Positions 13,864 to 24,691 of a stretch of DNA of 64,000 nucleotides are shown here, piece after piece. The position numbers and the translations under genes are program-made. Source of the stretch: Rotaria socialis (Eukaryota; Rotifera; Eurotatoria; Philodinida; Philodinidae); the NCBI GenBank assembly GCA_905331475.1, contig CAJNYU010001458.1:124001-188000 (forward strand). Reading direction: 5' to 3'. A model generated the notes under the pieces. The model saw only the letters and a program-made list of their open reading frames with translations. It was not told the DNA's origin and searched no databases. Position 1 is the first letter of the stretch. Each line of letters opens with the position of its first letter.

Positions 13864-15550
13864 CTTTTGTTGATCTATTTCTTCGTAAGTTTTAATAAAA
13901 AATAAATCTCTCTTGCATATTCTGCACGCAAGATTTCTCCGGTTCTCACAGATTTCTTTCTTGTGTTCTCTCTTCTCATTTACATGTTGCGATGACGAAA
14001 ACCTGCAGGTTTATAGCAATATTCACCTGCCAGAGCAACAACAATAAACTGGAATTCGTACCGATAGAGCAACCTCTAACATAGAAACGAAAATGAGTGT
14101 AAAAAATATTCATCACTTTTAATCGATAAATCATTGTTTCACAAAATGAATATTTGTTTCGTTCACTTCACTTATTTCAATCTTGAAAGTATATTTTATG
14201 ATGTAAAAAAAACCTATTATTGATGTTTGTACGATTCGAGCTAATACGGAATACATGGCTTCGGTAATTCAGTAGTCAAACAGGATCTGATGAAAAACAA
14301 AACTAGTTTTCTATTAGATTCATTTCAATTCGATGATTTCTTGTTTTTTTCATGCGCGAACTGTTCTATCGTTTTCAGCTTCATAAGCTCGCTTTGATGA
14401 GGACGTGGATATCACGTAAGAATCTGCAGTGGATTTTACAACTTTGAATTAATATTCTTTTAAAAGCCAATTGTCAAATAGGATTTTTCCAAAATTTTAA
14501 TTTGAATAATAATGTATAAAATGTTTCTAGATAATACGTATCTATATTAGATTTTTGTAGATTGTTCTAATTATGTTTGATTTATCAACTTGTGACTAGC
14601 TTTCGAAATTGAACAACTTGGAGACTAATCAAAAATGAAATCCATTATAATCGGTACTATTCTTCTATACCTATTTTTAAATAAATAAAAGAGATATTAA
14701 TGTTCATCTGTGATCAAAAAGAATAAACAATGACGAAAGCAGCGCGAAGATGAGAAAAATGTATTTTCTCAAGAAAACGATCATTTCTTTCATTCAGACT
14801 TATCCTAGCTTTTCAATTGATATATTAACTCAAGAGTTAAAATATGGTGAGAAACAATTATTACGATGAACTCTTTCTTGTTCTCTTCAAAAATTTCAAT
14901 AGATATTAGTAGCCTACTTAAGAATCTTTGAAACACGAGTTTGAAAATGAATTCAAGTCATTTTTGTTTATTTTAAACTATGACACAATATTTTATCAAA
15001 TTTACGAAGTTTGATATGAATCAAATGAAGACGTCAAAGTAACGTTGTTTTAGAATATTTTTAGTGAAGATGAAACGAGTGACCATCCCTCAAAAATATT
15101 TCTTAATCTAATGCATACTCAAAACGTTTATTCAATGATGAAAACGATTGAATCATATCAACAGGAGTTTAATAAGCAAAAGTCTCTCTGTTTCATTTGA
15201 CGAGCATTGTTTTCTTTGTGATTTCGTTTCTTGTGTTCTAGACAAGTTAACATCAGACCAGAAAGAAAACAGTTTTTAACGGTAACATTGTTCAATAGAG
15301 TTTTGAACGATAGCTATAGAACGCATTCGTTCTTCAGGCTTTATCTATGCATAGAGTAAGCGGGGGTAAATGTATAATGGAAATCAGCGTATCTCATCAT
15401 AATTGCTATAAATTTTTACTTTTTAAATTTTTTTTAAAGCTTTCTTCACAAGACACAGCTGAGACGATACTTTATCAATAGGTGAAAACATCTGTTCAAA
15501 ATCTTGTACATACACCTATGTGCAAGGTGTTCTTTGAGCACTATTTTTCG
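13864..15550. other. Intergenic, no gene recognised
   Basis: About 1.7 kb of AT-rich DNA with no supported coding frame. The only notable motif is one copy of the decamer AATGTATAAT at 15369-15378, which recurs in the adjacent foldback element and is preceded by a GGGGG run as in that element. Confidence 0.45.
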
Positions 15551-15840
15551 ATTATACATTCATCCCTGCTGGGTCGAATGTATAATTACGCTGGTGTCAC
15601 GGGGGGAAATACAAGGGGGGAAAACTCATTCCGAGCCATTCGAATGGCTATCCCTAGTCAACTCTCCCTAGAAGAATCCCCAGGGAGTCCCTGACAAAGC
15701 GCCGTGGACTCACGACAGGGACTCCCCGGGGGGAGTTATCGTGCGAGAATGGATTAGGATAGAAATGGCTAGGAATGTCCGAATGAGTTTTATCCCCCTT
15801 GGATAAATGTATAATCTCAGCAGATTTTGCTGTATACATT
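15551..15840. mobile_element. Foldback/MITE-like inverted-repeat element
   Basis: A GC-rich island in AT-rich DNA, built as nested inverted repeats. The outer arms are AAAACTCATTC (about 15622-15632) and its complement GAATGAGTTTT (about 15781-15791), each flanked by G or C runs. The inner arms are GGGAGTCCCTG (about 15673) and CAGGGACTCCCC (about 15716). Both ends carry small hairpins made from one decamer: ATTATACATT 15551-15560 with AATGTATAAT 15577-15586, and AATGTATA 15806-15813 with TATACATT 15833-15840. There is no transposase frame, so it would be non-autonomous. The exact boundaries are my inference. Confidence 0.6.
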
Positions 15841-16583
15841 AAAAATCAAGTATTAGTAGATCCATAAGGAATTTTGAGGTACTCTCAACAACAAAATTAG
15901 TCAGAATGACGAACTTAATAATCGCAGAGTATTTCAAAAATCAATTTTAAATTTTCATATGTAGTTTTGCCTGTTATACGTGAGTGTAAGATCAAATTTT
16001 AGCTTGAAATGACTATTTTTCCAACGAATTTTACCAAAACTACGATGCATGCTATATTTTACGCTAACTGTTAGTAGTCAAAAGTAGTTTTGCTTCCTGT
16101 TTGACATTTCAGACTGAATCTATTCTGGTAAAATAGGTCAACAAAGAGGCAATCATTTGGCTATTTAGGTTTTATTACGTTATAATAGTATAAGAAAGAG
16201 AAGTATTACTTTCGAAAACTTTTTTTTTGTTAAAATACCCTAAGCGAGTGAGACAGAAATAATTTCTGCTTTAGCCGGACACACTAGGTTACCAGGCACA
16301 TACGACATGTTCTGTTTTCAACATAGAGAGTAAATTGTATTGGATGATTGATCTATTTTTATTCAAAAAATAAAGTTAAATATATAGTGAAGTCGTTTTT
16401 ATGATGAAAATTTGAGATTTTTACCGACATGTCAAAAACCAAAAAAAATAATCAGTATGAAAATATGAGAAGTATTCAATTGTATATATATATACATAAA
16501 CTAATTAGAGTTATTTACATGGTCCGCAAGCGTCGCCAATAATCAACAATAGAGTTATTTTAGGAAAAAAAAGACAAAATTTC
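15841..16583. other. Intergenic, no gene recognised
   Basis: AT-rich, with a short TA run near 16484. No coding frame or RNA gene supported. Confidence 0.45.
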
Positions 16584-17082
16584 TCAATTCAATTTGATAT
16601 CATTATCATATTTTGTTGTTTTTGATGTTAGTCGAGAGAAATATTCAACGATCATCAGTGCAAATGGCCACATTAAATCGATCACAGTAGCAATTAATGG
16701 TATTTCATGATGCAAATGAATAGTGAAGATCGATGTAGACAAATGAACATAGTAATAAAAAATAAGAACACTTATATTGATAAGTAACCATATTGAATAG
16801 AGAAGAAAATTTCCGCATTTTGTACATGAATTGTCAGCAGCATTATACGCAAGTTGACATCCTACTACCAATATCATATATAAACCGAATGGAAATGAAA
16901 TAAATGATTGTTTCATTCCTGGACCATCGTAGAGTTTGTATACAACAATAGTTGGAATAAAGACAAAAAAACAATGAAATACAATTGAAAAAGTCGTCTG
17001 AATATCGAGATAAGAATGGCAATGTTTAATTTCTTCGATAAAACTTTCAAGTTGAGCACGGACATATATATTAGTTTATTAT
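16584..17082 (-). CDS. Multi-pass membrane protein fragment A, unrecognised
   Basis: The minus-strand frame from about 17082 to the stop at 16584 encodes some 165 residues with about four hydrophobic helices. A soluble start (RAQLESFIEEIKHCHSYLD) is followed by FVFIPTIVVYKLY, FPFGLYMILVVGCQLAYN, a CTKC pair, and LLYSIWLLINISVLIFYYY. There is no good initiator at the left of the frame, so upstream exons are missing or lost. It could be the C-terminal half of a receptor- or channel-like gene together with fragment B just upstream (17372-17928). I cannot name the family. Confidence 0.35.
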
Positions 17083-17371
17083 ATTGACAAAATCATATTA
17101 AGCAATTATAAATCTATCTAGACACTATAGTGGTTGTTATTTTATAGAAAATTCAATATTTTGACTATATTATCTTCTTTGTATATCGAGTTTATATGAA
17201 TCAAACTTTCTGAATATTCTTAATTATTTTCCCCTTAAAAGAAAACAAGTCGAGAAAAAGCTGAAAATCATCGGTGATATAATAGAAACTAGAATCAGTA
17301 ACAAAATTTACATGGTTTTTTCTAATGACAAGTTTTCTTATCGATTATACCTTTATGCTTTATTGGCATAT

Positions 17372-17928
17372 TTAATTCGTATAAGATAAAAAAAATAGAT
17401 AATAGTACAACATCCATGGTGGCCGAATCCATATCTCTATTATCATTGAGTTGCTATTAATATATGCATATATACTGAACATGATTAACAGACTACAGTT
17501 TGTTAAGTTTTTCGATTTGTTTTCATGTTCAGTAAATAAAATCCATCGTTGAATAAACAATAACCAACACATAATGATAAATAATACTGTTTGATCATGT
17601 AAAGGAACAAACGTACCAAGAGCAACAACTTTCATCATGAAAAATCCATTTTATATAGACTGAATATTCTACTTGTAACGAGCAGAAATGCTAGCCATAC
17701 ATGTGATAATGACTGAGATAGAGCAATGAAAGACACAAATGATGTCGAATAAAACAAGAATACATGATGAAATAGATTTTCCTTATCAGTAGATTTGTGT
17801 GTATGACGTATAAATATATAAAGTAGAATATCCGTGATAATAGTTAGTATAAATACATCGATATCATTTCCTAGATATTGAAAAAACCAAAAACCATTAT
17901 AATTTTCGATGACAAAATTGTTAATCTT
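17372..17928 (-). CDS. Multi-pass membrane protein fragment B, unrecognised
   Basis: The minus-strand frame from 17928 (FVIENYNGFWFFQYLGND, then a helix ILTIITDILLYIFIRHTH) is open to a TGA near 17635. A 44-nt GT-AG intron (about 17633-17676) would fuse it to IVALGTFVPLHDQTVLF and a further helix, stopping at 17372. It has 5-6 hydrophobic segments in all and no clear start codon. The short intron and missing start make this either an incompletely modelled gene or a decaying one. It lies 290 bp upstream of fragment A on the same strand and may be part of the same gene. Confidence 0.3.
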
Positions 17929-19275
17929 TCATCCATCTCCTCCCTCCCGAAGCAGTTTCAGGTTTGAACGAATTGAAAAATTCAACTTCTTTTTTTATGG
18001 CGATGCCCAGTAGACAAAAGCGCATTGCATCCGACTGTATTTGACTCATATGAAAATACAAGGGCTTTATATATGCAAACTGTTTTTTTAAACATATATT
18101 GTTAGTACATATCTTGAAAAAAGCAACTTGTTTTCATTGAGTAATAAGAAAGTCATCAATGGCTTCGAATCAATGTTAAATATGATTTCAACTTCTTATG
18201 TGATCAGGTTTGCAAAAATTATATATTCATGCTGTTCGGAATTTCTCTCCGTTGACTGAACGATGGCTGCATGGTTCATCATGGACCATACAGTCTGTTA
18301 TTCATGAAGCTATTGGGAAACTTTCGAAACATAATTAATTCACAAGTAGACATGCTCGTGGATATAAATTGCGCCAAACGTTCGCGATGTATCTATTTCC
18401 CTTAGGAAACGAAACATTTTTTTCATTGATCGGTAGCTCGTGAACTTTACGAAAAAAATATTTTTAAAGTTTTCCAATTCCATCGTTCATTAAATTTTTA
18501 CAATCGATCTGTAAATGTTCACAACTGTGGACATTGGATAGCAAAGGATTGACTTCCATGATTAAATATATTAGATTATCGTTATTTGTTCTCAATTAAA
18601 TTTAGTCTACATCATAGATGAAAAGAAGCTATTTTGAATGTTTTTTCTCTTCAATGAAAAGTAAGCAATTCTTCTTCAAAAACGGTTGCTAATTAGTATT
18701 TTATTAATTCTAAAAGTTCTACAAATATATAAATACAGCATACTTTTATTGTCATCCATGATCTTATTGTACAATTGAGCCACCAAAAAACGAACAATAA
18801 GAACAACAACATAATAAATGCATAACCACTCCATGAAAAAGATCACCTTTTATATATTTGCAATGTTTTCAAATGAATATTACTCGCATGAATTAAAAAA
18901 CGGGAATGAAAAAAATTGTTTACTCAATACAAACAAGGAAACATAAACGTACACTCATACAACAGGATAAAAGATATTCTCCTGAGTAAACACACCCAAA
19001 AATAAACCTTTAATAATTATATATTGCATTTGTATGTTACACAGCTAAATCAAAATGTCACTCAACGGTCATGTCTTGTCTCTTTATCAATGACAAAAAA
19101 AAACACTATCAAACGAAAATATCTTGTAATAAATGATCATTGTTAGTATTGCTCATCGTAATTAAGCTAATATAAATGAATATCGTCTTAAAAAGTGTTT
19201 TATTTTAATTTGATGCACTTCGATATGGAATGCAAGATAATTAAAAGAAAAATATAAGCATTTTAAGCTATCAAC
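17929..19275. other. Intergenic, no gene recognised
   Basis: About 1.3 kb of AT-rich sequence without supported frames on either strand. Confidence 0.45.
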
Positions 19276-19474
19276 CAGAGACGTGCACAGAACATAATTT
19301 TTTCCCCTATCCTTGCCTGTCATGTTGGCTACCTTGGTTCTGGCGGGCGGCAGGGTAGGACAAAAATCGAAACTTTATCCTGTGCGTGTTTGCCCTGTTG
19401 GTAATCTCCATCCTGGCGGATGACAGGACAGGGCGCCAGGACAACAGAACCGTTCTGCCTTGTGCACGTCTCTG
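19276..19474. mobile_element. hAT-like MITE with 15-bp terminal inverted repeats
   Basis: A 199-bp GC-rich block in AT-rich DNA. The left end CAGAGACGTGCACAG (from 19276) and the right end TTGTGCACGTCTCTG (to 19474) are inverted copies with one mismatch. Termini of CAGAG...CTCTG type are typical of hAT transposons. The interior has repeated CCTGTC / GACAGG blocks and no coding capacity, so it is a non-autonomous MITE. I do not see a clean 8-bp target duplication in the flanks. Confidence 0.75.
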
Positions 19475-20538
19475 TCTCGAACTCATGTTATAGTATTCTC
19501 TTTTATTATCCGCCTTTTTCCTGTCATTGGTTCGTATCATTATATCTACTCAAAGCTTTTTTATTTAATCATGAAACTAAAATTAAGTGTAAACACATCG
19601 ACCTATATTTTTCAGCATAGAGTGGATACGAGACTAAATAACATAGTAATCAATTTATTTGAATGGTGGATGTTGTTGGAAGTCTTTTATCGAAAGACTT
19701 TCCTAAACATTTCTTAGTTGATATAGTTTGATTGAAATGTAGTGATAGAACCGAACCATACTTGATGATGAACAGATTTAAGCCTCGTTCAAAATGCATC
19801 GTATGATTCCTTGATTTCTGTTTGTATATAGTTGAAATACCCTCACACACTGTGTATGTGTATTATGGAAAAATCGTGCTAATGCACAAGTTTGTTTTCT
19901 TCTTATTGAAAAAAACGACGTCGAGTAAGTTTTTGCTTTGCTTTTTTTCAATTCTACATGCTGTTCGTTACGTGCCAAGACGGCAGTGTGTTCGTACAGC
20001 GATGAATCGCTCTACAGGTTTACGATTAAATAAAATATGGCAGGATATCAGTTGCAAATAAATACAAACAGAACAGAAGAGATGATAAAAAACACGTCAT
20101 TTGATGTCAGTTGAAAATATCCAACTGACACCTTCACAGAACAGAAGGAAATATGATGAACTATTTTCTGCTTATATAGTTGTATTCAGATGAAAATAAA
20201 TCCCATTGAATACACTAAAGGTATCTGAAAAATTCATGTTTCGTTGTCATTTATAATTTTAATTCATTTAAAGCTTTATCAAATTAAAGTCTTCGTTCTC
20301 GATAAAAGTTTATTTGAATATTGATGCCCAATGCATAATTCTATTAGAGAGTTATCAACAATAAACAAAAAAATTCGCTTCAAGTCAGGTGAGCTTTTGA
20401 AACTGAATGAATTGCAAATTGGAAGCATCCCATATGTATCTGCATTGGTGTCTACTGCGTCTTTGTTTTGATTCAATCAAAGACGATCAAGGATATTACT
20501 TACTTGATGCTCTCAGATCAAGTATCAAGATTTTCTAT
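19475..20538. other. Intergenic with one small hairpin
   Basis: No supported gene. TGTCAGTTG (20105-20113) and CAACTGACA (20122-20130) form a 9-bp stem with an 8-nt loop, flanked by direct copies of ACAGAACAGAAG at 20068-20079 and 20136-20147. Confidence 0.5.
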
Positions 20539-21902
20539 TGGTTCTGGATTGTATTCCATTTCAATCCGTGAGCACAATATTTACGCGTCCACCTAGGAAT
20601 TGTAGTGTTTTGGTTATTATTTCTCTTTTGGGTTTTCTTGCTAGAGAATTGGGAAAAAGTTCAACTTTTGAAGAAGTTAACTTGGTTTTCTTTTGGAACT
20701 ACAGCTTCAGTTACCATTTAGATGAATATGAATTCAATAATAAGCGATCTGCTACTCAAGATATGGCTGTTCGATTTATTGTTGTTCCGATAAAAGAAGA
20801 ATATGTTTTAACAAACCCCGAAGTTATTGATCAAATTTATTCGCTCGTTATGTTTATTATTAGTGCTTACATAGAGTTCGAAACAAATATTCGCTACCAA
20901 GCGTATAGAGTTGCTCATAATTGTTCTTCTATATTTTGTCCATATTTATTGAAATATCTACGTCGAATCCATCGGCGAGCAAAACAAGAAATTCAAGAGA
21001 AATTGATCAGAACAAATAGCGAAACCAACTCTTATCAGAAAAATAATTTTTACCGCCATTATTGGCGGACTCCTACTATCAACTGTAATGATTGCTCTTC
21101 GAACTCTGGTCTATTATGTACCATACGTCGACTGGGTTTGTTGTTTAGGCGATGTGTTTCTGACCACCGCTTCTCATTACTTTTCTTCATGCAACAGACT
21201 TCCTTGTTCTTCAGCAGTTATCGTCAAATTTCATATACTCATGATAGAAATCTTGAGAAACTATATAGAAACGTTTTGGAAAAGAAATACAAATGTTTAC
21301 TAGTTATATTACTAGAATACGAAGAAGTCAAAGAACATCGTCATAGATCCGCTAGTTTCCAACAACGGAGATATAAGCAAATCTTATATGACATGCTGCA
21401 TAGTAAAACCACACAAACTGCAACAGAGGAAAGCACACTCTCAGAAATATGCGAATTGGCACCGATGCTAAAAATAATGCATCAGCGTTTAATGCGAATG
21501 ATACAGACGGGTGAATGAAATTTTTAAATCACAACTGAAAACGACTATGGCCCATGGCCATGGACATCGGTCTCCTTCTTTTATACGGCACAGTTTGACT
21601 TTGAATCCGGAAGTAAACAAGATCAAACATTAACATGTGAAAAGACTTTGCAAAATTTATATCAGTATGAGTCTACCACTAACACAATGCGAAGCGCAAT
21701 GCTGCTCGATCTACATGATCTGTTAATGGACGTTGTCAAAATTTTCGTTAATAGAAAATATGAATTTGGACAATTACTGAAAATTCTTTCAGTTGATCTG
21801 GAGGAGGAAAAAGCTTTAAAATTCAAAGCTATCCAGCAAATGGATTCCACTAAACAATATCGATCGTTATTGCATTTAAATAAATACAATAGCATCATGT
21901 AA
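20539..21902 (+). pseudogene. Decayed multi-pass membrane-protein gene (unrecognised)
   Basis: Coding-like stretches change frame repeatedly. A helix-rich piece near 20597-20722 (VVFWLLFLFWVFLLENWEK; then LTWFSFGTTASVTI and a stop) is followed by a piece in another frame at about 20790-21045 (TNPEVIDQIYSLVMFIISAY; a basic KYLRRIHRRAKQEIQEK segment). A third frame follows at about 21047-21303 (IIGGLLLSTVMIALRTLVYY), and soluble helical pieces lie at 21300-21518 and 21648-21902. Only part of the switching can be explained by GT-AG introns, so I read this as a broken gene. A real gene with exons I failed to model is the alternative. Family unknown. Confidence 0.35.
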
Positions 21903-22426
21903 CTATTTATCTCCTGAGATTGAAATGAACGGCGACATGTATGTGTGTGTGTGGTTCAGGGGAAATAAATACTCACTCCCACAAGGCACGTCGAATCTAT
22001 TTGCATTCTACTGTCATCAATATTATAAATGCATATCAAAATAGCATGTGGAAAACGTATCGTTTCGTATTACTTAAGAATAACATAAGAACTCGTTTTT
22101 AGGTTAATCAAACTAAGCGAAGTAAAAAAACCTTTTAAGAAACTAATCATCAGTTTTTTCTTTGCTGCTTTTTTTTGAGTGAAACAAATGATTTTGCTTA
22201 TTCTCTTACGTGATCACGAGTTCGTTTTTAATAGATAGCCATGTAATTATGTTTGTCACGCTACCATAATTGTAAATATACTGTTTATTATTGTTATAAA
22301 ACATGAATATTCATGCATATTTTTGTGTTTCATTTTAACAATGGAAAAGGAACAGTGCTCACAAACAAACACACTTGCATGCACACTACTCAATCTAGTT
22401 GGGTACTATTCATATTTTCATTTTCT
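21903..22426. other. Intergenic; short (TG)n tract
   Basis: About 0.5 kb with a short TG microsatellite near 21937-21953 and no supported gene. Confidence 0.5.
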
Positions 22427-24691
22427 TTATACATAAGTTGCTGTTGTTAGTATAACTGCTGTGGGCTCTTCAGAGAATGAAACTTTTTTGTTTGTATTTG
22501 AACGACGTGCTATTGAACTATTTAATCGACCTGATGGAATCGAATTTTGTATTTGTATAAGACTTGAAGATGTTAAACTTTGCATGTCACCCCCACTACT
22601 ACTGCGATCAAAATAGCCGGAATCAAATGAATTCGATTGACGTACTGCAGCTATTGTAGATGTTTTAATTGAAAATAAACTTTCGTCACGAAACCCTGTT
22701 GATAAAATTGCATGTTCTTTTAATGGTAAAGTAGTTGTATTGGAAGTTTTAACAATTGGAGTTGTAGCTGATTTAGTTCGTTTTGTTGAAATTATCACAT
22801 TGCGACTCGCTGATGATGTCTTTATTGTGGGTAAATCACATTTACCTATCGATGTAGAATTGGATGCTGATGCTAAGAGAAGTTCAAGCGGTTCCTAAGA
22901 AAATTTTAGGTAAATATTTTGGAATTCATATAAATATTTAATATTTAAAAACACTCTTGAGACGTGTATATCACACACAGGGAAACGTGAAATAGAATGG
23001 TGCTGATGTAAATATTCATATCTAAGATAATCATGTGTACTCATCTAATTACTTGATTTTCTCCATTATTATGCGTCATATCCATCGAAAAACGACAAAT
23101 ATTATAAAAAATATCTATAGTAAAGTAGTTTAACTTACTAGGCTCATTGCTTTTAATGGTTTTTTGCTTGAATTTTGTTTATAAGAATAATTATTATTAC
23201 TACTCATTCTTAATGGCGAACCAGCAACAGAAATAGTGTTAGCTCTGTAAATTGAACTAACATTTGAAATAGCACTAAATCTTGGTGGTGTAGAATTAGT
23301 AATAGACATCGAATTTATTCTTAACGGCGAAGAACTAGTAACAGAACTTGTATTCATTCTTGATGACGAACTAATAATAGAAGCTGTATTCATTCTTGAC
23401 GATGAACTAATAATAGAAGCTGTATTTGCTCTTGGTGATCTGTTTAAAACATCTCTAGATACACTTCGTCTTCGAATACGTGATACATGTTTAAGAATAT
23501 CATGATCGATTCTATCGGGTGATGCTGGTGGCGTAACTGCAATAATCGTATTATGCATTAAACAATTTCGACTCATAGTCGATGATTTCTCTCGAGAATT
23601 ATATTGTTGTTGTTGTTGTTGTTGTTGTGGTGGTGGTGGTGGTTGTTGTTGATTAGAATTTGTTATTAATGGATTTCGATGTACGGCAAATGTTCCACGT
23701 AGACCAGCTCGTCGACGAATTGTTTCTATGATAAGAAAGAAAAGAAAATTGTTATTTGGTAATTATGAGAAATATGTTAGCTCTTTTTTATTCATTTTCA
23801 TTCTTCTTTTTTCTCATCTATTTACCTCGCATAGATTCGCCACTTGGTTTTTGCATTAATGAAGTCATATATACTAGATCAGGATCATTATTATACAATG
23901 TTGTTGATGATGTTATACCATCTGTAGTAGAAAATATTTCTGGTGAATCCATAGAATTAGCACTTTCATTGGCTTTCATCAATGATGAACAATAATCATC
24001 ATTGATCTCTTCGGTGATTTGTGATGATTGAGCATACGATTTAATATGATCATTTGTTTGTTCAAAATCATTAGAAGAGATTTGTTGTAATGCACTAAAT
24101 GATCTTGATTCACTATATTGATCTTGTTTAGATGTTGCATATTGAAGAACACTCGATGTACGATACGGATTTCGACTAGTAAATGCTGTGCGTCGTTGAA
24201 AATTATGAGTAGTTCTTCTTTCTGATGGTTGACCTGCTGTTGTTGTGATTCTTGTTGGACTTAAACGTATACGAATACCATGTTCAAGATAAGCAGCTTC
24301 AATAGTTTGATAAGGTGAGGGATTTGAAGGTTGAGGTAGTGCTGGTACGAAAGCGTGCTCACTAGAATAGTTATGCATTTCATCAGCATAACCTAATGGT
24401 GAAACATTTAAAATCGATGGTTCAGGATCTAGAGATGCTGGTAAAGCAACTAAATTATTAGACCGATGTCTAATCGCTTTTAATTCCGTACTGGATATAT
24501 CCATGCGACTTCCATTGATTATAGCACCTGTTAGCAATGAAAGTTATTATTTTTTTAAATAATCAAAAAAAGAAGACTTGTTAAGTAAAAAATTTGCATT
24601 CTATATTTACCTTCAATTTCAAATGATGGACGCTCTTTACGAAGTGTTTTTAGACGCATACTGATTTGTATACTTTGCAAATGGTTACAAA
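22427..24691 (-). CDS. Ser-rich intrinsically disordered protein (5' end unresolved)
   Basis: Exons 24611-24691, 23826-24527, 23139-23725 and 22427-22894 join in phase (611 residues visible). No catalytic domain is recognised. The composition is Ser/Thr/Asn/Arg-rich and predicted to be disordered. Features in order: a basic RLKTLRKERPSFEIEG start, a polyproline-polyglutamine tract encoded at 23604-23648, a TPPASPDR motif, repeated SIISSSSRMNTA units from 36-bp DNA repeats, and a C-terminal KKVSFSEE. KVSF fits the protein phosphatase 1 docking consensus (RVxF). The first visible exon follows a plausible acceptor, so upstream coding exons may exist; it could be the cytoplasmic tail or disordered tail of a larger protein. 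An internal ATG (MRLKTL) is an alternative start. Confidence 0.7.
23355..23426. repeat. 36-bp tandem repeat inside coding sequence
   Basis: Two adjacent 36-bp units (23355-23390 and 23391-23426) differ at two positions; more degenerate copies flank them. Each encodes one 12-residue Ser-rich unit. Confidence 0.9.
23604..23648. repeat. Trinucleotide tract encoding polyP-polyQ
   Basis: (TTG)n followed by (TGG)n on the plus strand; on the coding minus strand this gives about five prolines followed by about eight glutamines in the Ser-rich protein. Confidence 0.9.

Noticed and set aside
15482-15694. Plus-strand 70-codon frame and its minus-strand counterpart 15654-15839
   Set aside because: Both fall inside the foldback element; open frames are a by-product of its GC-rich palindromes.
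20279-20476. Minus-strand 65-codon frame
   Set aside because: No similarity, no flanking exons; chance frame in AT-rich DNA.
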